Source: an uncultured Ruminococcus sp.
GTDB lineage: Bacteria; Bacillota; Clostridia; Oscillospirales; Ruminococcaceae
NCBI GenBank assembly: GCA_945867875.1
Contig: CAMBJF010000055.1
Span: forward strand, 1-12,098
DNA: 12,098 bases
Direction: 5' to 3'
Below, piece after piece: positions 6,966 to 12,098 of the stretch (position 1 is its first letter; each line of letters begins with the position of its first letter). Position numbers and translations under genes: made by a program. Below the pieces are notes generated by a model. The model made no database searches and was not told the DNA's origin. It worked only from the letters and a program-made list of their open reading frames with translations.

Positions 6966-7823
6966 TTATCTCCTTTCCTTTGTGAACAAGCCTTCGGGCT
7001 TGAATCTGATAAGGACAATAACTATCATAAAGATGATTATTTTTGCCCAAGTCTCGTTGAGGAAGCCTGCTGTAACGGTCCTGCCCTCACCGATGATGAA
7101 GGAGGAAACTGCCGTTCCGAAGAAGGACTGAACGCCGCCCACAACGTTTGTCATAAATGTGTCCGTAAGATAGGTGGAGCCCATATCATAGGAAACGCCT
7201 GTTGTGGGAGCAAGAATGCAGCCTGCAACGCCTGCAAGACCTGCACCGTAGCCAAAGGTAAGGGTATCAACGGAAGCAGTCTTTATACCGAGACATTCGG
7301 TCATCGTTCTGTTCTGAGTTACCGAACCGAGCTTTTTTCCGAAGGTGGTCTTTCTGAAAAGGAAAAGGGTAAATACAAGTATCAGTATTGCAAAAATTCC
7401 AACGAAAATGTTGTAATACGGTATGGTGACACTGCCGATCCTGAATGCACCGGGAAGCGGCATATGTACATTCTGTGAAAGGGGATATTTCAGACGGACA
7501 AGCTCAGTCAGGATAAGTGAGACCGCATATGTCGCAAGAATGGTTTCGGTGGGTTTTGAGTAAAGCTTTTTGATTATCACCTTTTCTATCAGCATACCGA
7601 TAAGGGCTGTGATAAGAAATGCACCTGCGATAGCGACTCCGAAGGGAAGTCCCACAACCTCCATCAGCACGTATGCCGAAACACCGCCTACCATTATCAT
7701 CGAGCCGTGAGCCATATTCGTTACGTTCATATAACCGAATATGATAACAAGACCCATTGTAGCGATAAGGAGTATGGAGGCCTGATTGAGGCCGTTTATG
7801 ACCTGAGATAAAAATGTAGCCAA
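6966..7823 (-). CDS. urtB: urea/amide ABC transporter permease UrtB (TTG start)
   Basis: First membrane subunit of the importer, 285 residues, mostly hydrophobic. Family blocks are MGLVIIFGYMNVTNMAHGSM (near 23-42), the coupling region VTQNRTMTECLGIKTASVDT, GAGLAGVAGC and VVGGVQSFFGT. VTQNRxMxxCLGI is typical of UrtB. Some UrtB proteins carry a long N-terminal extension (around 500 residues in total); this one lacks it and matches the short form. The best start is TTG at 7823, with AAGGAAG 9-10 bases upstream; the next in-frame Met is at residue 23, inside the first membrane segment. The weak start codon after a 118-base gap from urtA would lower permease output relative to the binding protein. 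Confidence 0.88.
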   Translation of the reverse strand: MATFLSQVINGLNQASILLIATMGLVIIFGYMNVTNMAHGSMIMVGGVSAYVLMEVVGLPFGVAIAGAFLITALIGMLIEKVIIKKLYSKPTETILATYAVSLILTELVRLKYPLSQNVHMPLPGAFRIGSVTIPYYNIFVGIFAILILVFTLFLFRKTTFGKKLGSVTQNRTMTECLGIKTASVDTLTFGYGAGLAGVAGCILAPTTGVSYDMGSTYLTDTFMTNVVGGVQSFFGTAVSSFIIGEGRTVTAGFLNETWAKIIIFMIVIVLIRFKPEGLFTKERR

Positions 7824-7877
7824 GATCGCTCACTTCCTTGTTATTCTGGTTTTCATCATACTTTTTTCCGAAAACGG

Positions 7878-7905
7878 CTGCCGCACGAGGGTGACTGTGC
7901 GGCAG
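7878..7905 (-). terminator. intercistronic hairpin between urtA and urtB
   Basis: CTGCCGCAC (7878-7886) and GTGCGGCAG (7897-7905) form a perfect 9-base GC-rich stem with a 10-base loop. On the minus strand it is followed by CCGTTTTCGG, a poor T run, so it is more likely an RNA-stabilising or partial-termination hairpin than a full terminator. Such structures after binding-protein genes are known to raise the ratio of binding protein to permease. Confidence 0.55.
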
Positions 7906-7941
7906 TCTGATCGGACAGTTATTAAGGAATTGTCTTATAGT

Positions 7942-9228
7942 TTACTGTGGGTAGCAGAGGGGATCGTCCCAGGCGGGCATAAAGTTGGAATCCTTATACT
8001 CGGGATAAAGAACTGAGGGCCAAGGCTCAGGTCTGAGAGCCTCATCGGTAGAATAAAGGATATCTACCGTACCGTCGTGTATCTTACCGAATCTGGAATA
8101 TACCCAAGTGCAGTGGTTGGAGTCATCGACCTTGATAGTGCCCTGAGGAGCATCGAATGTAACGCCTGCAAATGCATTTATAAGAGCATCTGTATTGGAA
8201 GGATCCTCAACCTTTTCAAGAGCACTCTTAAGGAGATAGCAGCTGTCATAGGTTGCTTCCGTAAGAACTGTTACAACTGTTCCGTCGTTGAAGAGGGAGT
8301 TGTACTTGTCAACGAAAGCCTTGGAAGCCTCTGTGTCAAGAGATGACCAGTAAGGCATTGATGCGTAGTGACCTTCGGAATAATCATTGCCTATAGCCTG
8401 AAGGTTGGACTCATCAATACTGATAGAGCAGATAGGCACTGTGTCTGCGGAAAGTCCGTACTGCTGATAATCCTTGTAGAAAGCAGTGTTGGAATCGCCG
8501 ATGATAGCGGAATAAACAACATCAGCACCGCTGTCCTTGATCTTGTTTACGATAGTGGAGAAGTCTGTGTGACCGAGAGGAGCATATTCCTCACCGACAA
8601 CCTCGCCGCCGTACATCTCAATGAGAGCACGTGCCTGCTTGTTGCAGGTCTTGGGGAATACGTAATCTGAGCCTACAAGGAACACCTTTTTGCCCACATT
8701 TTCCAGTATCCAGGGGATAAAGTCCGTAGCCTGCTGGTTTGGCATATTTCCTACATAGATAACGTTGGGATGAACTTCCTCGCCCTCGGTGTATGTGGGA
8801 TAGATAAGAAGTGAATTATCGTCCTTCAATGTGGAAAGTGTTGCCTGACGGCTTGCGGAGGTGTAGCAGCCTACGGTTGCAACTACCTTGTCCTGCTCAA
8901 TGAGCTTCTTGATCTTTTCTGTAGCCTTTGCGGGGTCGGAAGCATAATCCTCGTGGATATATTCTATCTGCTTGCCGTTTATTCCGCCTGCTGCATTTAT
9001 TTCGTCAAACGCCATTTTACAAGCGTTTGTCATAGTCTTTTCAACAAGTGCGGTGGAGCCGCTCTCGGAGAACAGTACGCCGACCTTGATAACATCACTG
9101 TCGGAGCTGCCTGATGATGAAGATGAACCGTCTGAGCTTGAGCCCGAGCTTCCGCAGGCGGTAACTGACAGCATTAATGCCGCTGCAGCTGCAACAGCTG
9201 CTATTCTTTTGAACAGTTTCGTTTTCAT
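7942..9228 (-). CDS. urtA: urea/amide ABC transporter substrate-binding lipoprotein UrtA
   Basis: Captures the substrate outside the cell and delivers it to UrtBC. 428 residues. A lipoprotein signal peptide is clear: basic start MKTKLFKR, Ala-rich hydrophobic core, lipobox SVTAC with C25 as the lipidated residue, then a Ser/Gly-rich linker (26-43) that tethers it to the membrane, as expected in a Gram-positive. The periplasmic-binding fold (Peripla_BP_5 type) follows. UrtA-like blocks include VGVLFSESGSTALVE, LIYPTYTEGEE, FLVGSDYVFPKTCNKQAR, EEYAPLGHTDFSTIV and GVTFDAPQGTIKVD. The family also contains FmdD, which binds short-chain amides and urea, and is related to the amide sensor AmiC, so the true ligand is uncertain. 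GAGAGAGGA lies about 10 bases before the ATG. A terminator separates it from amiE upstream, and a hairpin follows it. Confidence 0.92.
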   Translation of the reverse strand: MKTKLFKRIAAVAAAAALMLSVTACGSSGSSSDGSSSSSGSSDSDVIKVGVLFSESGSTALVEKTMTNACKMAFDEINAAGGINGKQIEYIHEDYASDPAKATEKIKKLIEQDKVVATVGCYTSASRQATLSTLKDDNSLLIYPTYTEGEEVHPNVIYVGNMPNQQATDFIPWILENVGKKVFLVGSDYVFPKTCNKQARALIEMYGGEVVGEEYAPLGHTDFSTIVNKIKDSGADVVYSAIIGDSNTAFYKDYQQYGLSADTVPICSISIDESNLQAIGNDYSEGHYASMPYWSSLDTEASKAFVDKYNSLFNDGTVVTVLTEATYDSCYLLKSALEKVEDPSNTDALINAFAGVTFDAPQGTIKVDDSNHCTWVYSRFGKIHDGTVDILYSTDEALRPEPWPSVLYPEYKDSNFMPAWDDPLCYPQ

Positions 9229-9261
9229 AATATCAAATCCTCTCTCTCAGCATTCTTTCGT

Positions 9262-9306
9262 AAAAAAATACAGAGCCGAAGGAACTTTCCTTATCCTTCG
9301 GCTCTG
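9262..9306 (-). terminator. strong intrinsic terminator between amiE and urtA
   Basis: A perfect 13-base stem, CAGAGCCGAAGGA (9271-9283) with its complement at 9294-9306, encloses a 10-base loop. On the minus strand it is followed by TATTTTTTTA (complement of 9261-9270), an excellent terminator tail. Only 33 bases remain before the urtA ATG, too little for a full promoter plus leader, so urtA-E probably depend on readthrough. Confidence 0.88.
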
Positions 9307-9327
9307 AAGTTTAATGTATGGAATTTT

Positions 9328-10350
9328 TTACTTCTTGTAGGGGATGCCCTCGATAGGAGCGTATTCTACGCCGGGCATAGGTCTTGTAAGTGCCTCAACC
9401 TTCTTCTGTGTGCCTGCGGGATCCTTGATCCACTCATCATAGAAGCTGTAGGGGCAAACAGCCTCGCCGTACTTGTCTTCCTTGGAATTGATAGTGCCTG
9501 TGTAGCCTCTGTGGAGGAGCTTGTACAGGTGGTTCTGAGACTGCCAGTTTGCTCTTGCATCACGGATAGCGGATACTGAAAGCTGTGCGTACTGGTAGCT
9601 GTTCTCCTCTGTTCCGCAGATGCCCATTGTGTGACCATCAAAGCCAACGATTGTGGAGTGTCCGAAGTAGGAGTAAACTCCGTCATAGCCTGTAGCATTT
9701 GCAACTGCGCAATAAACGTTGTTGCACCAAGCCATTACGGGAACGAGGTTAATCTCTTCCTGATTTGCGGGATACATATAACCCTGATGTCTGATGATGA
9801 GCTCTGCGCCTTTCATTGCACAGTCTCTCCAGATCTCGGGATAGTTGCCGTCGTCGCAGATGATAAGGGATATCTTAAGACCCTTAGGACCCTCGGTAAC
9901 ATATGTCCTGTCACCGGGATACCAGCCCTCAATAGGAGTCCAGGGCATTATCTTTCTGTACTTCTGAACGATCTCGCCCTTGTCGTTGATAAGGATCTGT
10001 GTGTTGTAGGGAACCTTTGTGGGGTCTTCGTTGCGCTCACCAGTCAGTGAGAATGTGCCCCATACCTTGTTTTCGATGCAGGCCTTCTTGAAGATCTCGA
10101 CCTCAAAGCCGTCATCGGTGGTGGCATTTTCCATCATCTCGTTGAAATCGTACATAATACCGTGGGTGCTGTACTCGGGGAAAGCAACAAGGTCAAGTCC
10201 GGGAAGTCCTGTCTTAAGACCCTTGATGTAATCTGCGATCTTCAGGCAGTTCTCCTTGATCTCTTCCTTTGTGTGCAGTCTGGGCATCTTCCAGTTAACA
10301 ACTGCTAAGCCTACGCAATCAGGGCTTGAAGAAATATCACCATGTGTCAT
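9328..10350 (-). CDS. amiE: aliphatic amidase (acylamide amidohydrolase)
   Basis: Hydrolyses short-chain aliphatic amides (acetamide, propionamide and similar) to the carboxylic acid and ammonia in the cytoplasm. The 340-residue product is collinear with Pseudomonas AmiE (about 346): it begins MTHGDISSSPDCVGLAVVN, continues with FPEYSTHGIMYD, YRKIMPWTPIEGWYPGD, SLIICDDGNYPEIWRDCA and AIRDARANWQSQNHL, all AmiE signatures. Expected catalytic residues are E59, K133, E141 and C165 (family E59, K134, E142, C166). The related formamidase AmiF differs at the N-terminus and around the Cys (ICHDG rather than ICDDG), so AmiE is preferred. I chose the ATG at 10350 with GGAGGT 7 bases upstream; a TTG at 10365 would overlap that site. 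The gene is first in the amide locus, with an attenuator-like leader before it and a terminator after it. Confidence 0.95.
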   Translation of the reverse strand: MTHGDISSSPDCVGLAVVNWKMPRLHTKEEIKENCLKIADYIKGLKTGLPGLDLVAFPEYSTHGIMYDFNEMMENATTDDGFEVEIFKKACIENKVWGTFSLTGERNEDPTKVPYNTQILINDKGEIVQKYRKIMPWTPIEGWYPGDRTYVTEGPKGLKISLIICDDGNYPEIWRDCAMKGAELIIRHQGYMYPANQEEINLVPVMAWCNNVYCAVANATGYDGVYSYFGHSTIVGFDGHTMGICGTEENSYQYAQLSVSAIRDARANWQSQNHLYKLLHRGYTGTINSKEDKYGEAVCPYSFYDEWIKDPAGTQKKVEALTRPMPGVEYAPIEGIPYKK

Positions 10351-10438
10351 AATAAGTACCTCCAAAAAATTATTTTTTCATAAACATAAACCTTAGCGTT
10401 ATCCGCCCGATGACCGTTTCCGCCGCACCTTTGCCGCT

Positions 10439-10481
10439 AAAAGAAAATGCAGCCTTCCGAAATTCTTTCGGAAATGCTGCA
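10439..10481 (-). terminator. attenuator-like intrinsic terminator in the amiE leader
   Basis: On the minus strand the arms TGCAGCATTTCCGAAA and TTTCGGAAGGCTGCA (within 10448-10481) form a 6+8-base-pair stem with a small internal loop and a GAA triloop, followed directly by TTTTCTTTT (complement of 10439-10447). It lies between the proposed promoter (10558-10585) and the amiE start (10350), about 70 bases into the leader, so transcription would stop before the gene unless termination is relieved. A weaker hairpin, CCGC/GCGG, at 10521-10535 precedes it. No known riboswitch consensus was recognised. Confidence 0.8.
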
Positions 10482-10557
10482 CGTCCTTGTGTATCGGTAT
10501 TCGGTTGGTATTTTTACGCTCCGCTTTATCTGCGGTCTTGTTTTTGTCTATGGTCTT

Positions 10558-10585
10558 ATTATACCATTCCCCCAAAAAATGTACA
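10558..10585 (-). promoter_or_regulatory. probable sigma-A promoter for amiE
   Basis: On the minus strand the -35-like TGTACA (10580-10585) and a perfect TATAAT (10558-10563) are 16 bases apart. The predicted start near 10551 gives a leader of about 200 bases containing the attenuator hairpin. The imperfect -35 would leave room for an activator. Confidence 0.6.
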
Positions 10586-10839
10586 CCCAAAATCTTTAGA
10601 TGAAAGTGTAAAATATTTATCTTGCAAAAACTTAAAAGCCAAATTTTGCCGTTCGTTTGTTAAACAGATGTGAATGTACTTTAAAACAAGGTTTTTTGCT
10701 TTTTGGAATTTGTTTGCTGTTTTGGGCAAAATAGACAGTGCAAAGCTTGCATATGTTGTATATTCAAGCAAAATTGCACAGAGGATTTGAATATTTTCGG
10801 TACTGAAAAATAAACTTTGATTTTAATTCCAAAGGGTAC
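10586..10839. other. AT-rich divergent intergenic region with a possible operator
   Basis: This is the central part of the 591-base gap between amiE and the divergent regulator gene. No coding signal is convincing in either strand; open frames here lack ribosome binding sites and look random. An 8-base perfect inverted repeat, ATATTCAA (10760-10767) and TTGAATAT (10787-10794), separated by 19 bases, could be a regulator site. The 9-mer CTTGCATAT occurs at 10746-10754 and again at 10908-10916, just upstream of the regulator's ribosome binding site. These are suggestive only; in AT-rich DNA, matches of this length are not rare. Confidence 0.4.
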
Positions 10840-10868
10840 TTGACGTATGCATTCAAATGTGATAATAT
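10840..10868 (+). promoter_or_regulatory. probable sigma-A promoter for the response regulator
   Basis: TTGACG (10840-10845) and TAATAT (10863-10868) are separated by 17 bases; an overlapping GATAAT lies at 10861-10866. The predicted start near 10875 leaves a 65-70 base leader before the ATG at 10942, with GAGGAGG at 10924-10930. Confidence 0.6.
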
Positions 10869-10941
10869 ATAAGTGTAATAAAGAATATGCAGGATATACA
10901 ATATAATCTTGCATATCGGCAGTGAGGAGGGATACTATTTA

Positions 10942-12012
10942 ATGTTCAATGTAATGATCGTGGACGATTTCAGAGTTTTCATCACTCAGCTGAGAAGGCT
11001 TGATGTCTGGAAAAGGTACAGCGATACATTTGACCTTAAATATATGCTCACCGACAGCCGACAGGCTCTGGATATCCTGAGAAAGGAGCACGTTGATGTT
11101 CTTATAACGGATATCAAGATGCCGAAGCTCAGCGGGCTTGACCTTTTAAGGTATGCGGTAGAAGAAAAGCTCTGCCGCTGCACGGTGCTCCTCAGTGAAT
11201 ATACGGACTTTGAATATGCTCACGAGGCAATTATCCTCGGGGCGTTCGATTATATAGTAAAGCCCGTGTCCGACACTATGATGACACGTATCCTTGACAG
11301 AGCGGCGAAGTTCCTTTCGAAAAATCCCGACAGCCGTGATGATGATACCGATATAAAGACCGCCTCCGATGCCCTGTGCGACTCTATTATAAATGGGTAT
11401 GACAATTACTCGGAAAGAGTCCACGAGCTTGCGGCGGCCTGCGGAAGAAAATCGGGTGAAAATCTGATGCGGTTCGGGATAATCTTGGGAGACGCTTCCG
11501 AAACGGTATTTAACAAGCTGAGCGAGGCATATGGCTGGATAAAAAACATCGTGGACAGTCCCGAAAGGCTCAGGGCGGCTCTTCTGAGAGCTGACAGCAG
11601 GGAGGCGGCGGAAAGCCTGTTCACAGGCTTCTGCAATGACCTTTTCGTTGCGGTCAAGACCTATTATCCACGGGGACTGAGTGATCTTACCCGAGGCATT
11701 GCCGACTATATCCTTGCAAACTATTCCCAAAAGCTCACTCTTTCAGATGTGGCAGATGCCTGTTTTGTGAACAAGACCCATCTGAGCCACATTTTCAAGA
11801 TGAATATGGGCATATCCTTTGTGGATTATATCGTTCGGTACAAAATGCAGATGCTTCGCCTGATGATAGCTCAGACGGATATGACCGTGAACGAAATTGC
11901 GGACAAGCTTGGATATGATGACTGCAAATATATGAGCCGTCTTTTCAAAAACACCTACGGCATAACCGTTTCCGAATACAGAAAAAGCGTGCTGAATGAC
12001 AGATACAGATAA
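10942..12012 (+). CDS. YesN-type response regulator, REC + AraC HTH
   Basis: DNA-binding response regulator of a two-component system, 356 residues. The N-terminal receiver domain (about 1-122) has the acidic pair D8-D9, the phospho-acceptor D57 in LITDIKMPKLSG, S85 in VLLSEY and K107 in DYIVKPV. A linker region follows (about 123-248). The C-terminal AraC-type domain (about 249-350) has two helix-turn-helix units, LTLSDVADACFVNKTHLSHIF and MTVNEIADKLGYDDCKYMSRLF, the second followed by KNTYGITVSEYRK, the family signature. The ATG at 10942 is favoured by GAGGAGG 11 bases upstream; a TTG at 10909 lies before that site. Proteins of this type usually pair with a sensor histidine kinase next door, but none is in view. 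Divergence from amiE suggests it controls the amide locus, an inference from position only. Confidence 0.9.
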   Translation: MFNVMIVDDFRVFITQLRRLDVWKRYSDTFDLKYMLTDSRQALDILRKEHVDVLITDIKMPKLSGLDLLRYAVEEKLCRCTVLLSEYTDFEYAHEAIILGAFDYIVKPVSDTMMTRILDRAAKFLSKNPDSRDDDTDIKTASDALCDSIINGYDNYSERVHELAAACGRKSGENLMRFGIILGDASETVFNKLSEAYGWIKNIVDSPERLRAALLRADSREAAESLFTGFCNDLFVAVKTYYPRGLSDLTRGIADYILANYSQKLTLSDVADACFVNKTHLSHIFKMNMGISFVDYIVRYKMQMLRLMIAQTDMTVNEIADKLGYDDCKYMSRLFKNTYGITVSEYRKSVLNDRYR

Positions 12013-12045
12013 ATGAACATTAACGCAAAGAGGCGCTGAAGTACA

Positions 12046-12098
12046 TGAAGTGCCCCCTGTCAAGTAGACAGCTGAAAAAACAAAAGAATGTTTAGAAT
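12046..12098 (+). mobile_element. probable left end of an IS3-family insertion sequence (partial)
   Basis: From 12046 the sequence reads TGAAGTGCCCCC, then continues TGTCAAGTAGACAG to 12071. This matches my recall of IS3/IS150-group termini: 5' TG, AGTG-CCCC block, then AAGT-GACA. Such ends are followed within some tens of bases by the first transposase frame, and the contig stops at 12098 before it. Within the end, CTGTC and GACAG form a short palindrome. A multicopy IS is a usual reason for a short-read contig to break. No transposase is visible, so this rests on the terminal repeat alone. Confidence 0.5.

Noticed and set aside
10351..10365. TTG start for amiE five codons upstream
   Set aside because: It lies on the ribosome binding site itself, and the AmiE family starts at MTHGD/MRHGD.
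10521..10535. ANTAR-type antitermination hairpin pair
   Set aside because: The small hairpin has a 7-base loop lacking G at position 4, and the second stem has a GAA triloop, so the two-hexaloop consensus is not met.
10381..10560. Guanidine riboswitch (ykkC or mini-ykkC class) in the amiE leader
   Set aside because: Paired ACGR-loop hairpins or the ykkC conserved core were not found. One ACGG occurs in the leader, but its flanks do not pair.
10559..10914. Small minus-strand open frames of 63-77 codons in the divergent gap
   Set aside because: No ribosome binding sites, AT-rich random-looking products, and overlap with promoter elements.
1..12098. CRISPR arrays, tRNA or rRNA genes, phage genes
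   Set aside because: No regularly spaced repeats, cloverleaf-like genes, rRNA blocks or phage structural or integrase genes were seen on reading both strands.

Overview
The window looks like one contig from a Gram-positive, low-to-mid GC anaerobe of the Clostridia (Ruminococcus/Oscillospiraceae type). This is an inference from strong GGAGG-type ribosome binding sites, codon style, a class II (Firmicutes-type) galT, clostridial Fe-alcohol dehydrogenase motifs and a YesN-type response regulator. No marker gene fixes the species. The first 48 bases are not genomic: they are the end of an Illumina P5 primer, an 8-base i5 index and the Nextera Tn5 adapter.

Left part, + strand: the 3' end of an RlmD/TrmA-family 23S rRNA uracil methyltransferase (49-339), interrupted by an in-frame TAG, then galT (473-1963) with its own near-consensus promoter. 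galT converges on an iron-dependent alcohol dehydrogenase gene (3350-2187, minus). The convergent gap holds a 161-base near-palindromic, MITE-like element and a short terminator hairpin.

Centre, - strand: a 7 kb amide/urea acquisition locus, read from right to left: amiE (aliphatic amidase, 10350-9328), urtA (lipoprotein binding protein), urtB and urtC (permeases), urtD and urtE (ATPases), and a second nitrilase-superfamily hydrolase (4327-3425), followed by the alcohol dehydrogenase. The five transporter genes match the UrtABCDE/FmdDEF family for urea and short-chain amides. The neighbours are two carbon-nitrogen hydrolases, with no urease, so the likely job is import of small amides (possibly also urea) and release of ammonia inside the cell. 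RNA hairpins punctuate the locus. There is a strong intrinsic terminator inside the amiE leader, one between amiE and urtA, a hairpin between urtA and urtB, and one between the nitrilase gene and the dehydrogenase gene. This suggests control by attenuation and graded expression along one long transcript.

Right part, + strand: a 591-base divergent intergenic region carries promoters for amiE (-) and for a YesN/AraC-type response regulator (10942-12012, +). The regulator is the obvious candidate controller of the amide locus, but no histidine kinase is seen. The window ends 86 bases later in what looks like the terminal inverted repeat of an IS3-family insertion sequence, a likely reason the assembly stops here.

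The most interesting points are the amidase-plus-Urt operon with layered terminators, the attenuator in the amiE leader, the MITE-like palindrome, the TAG in the methyltransferase, and the adapter and IS signals at the two contig ends.
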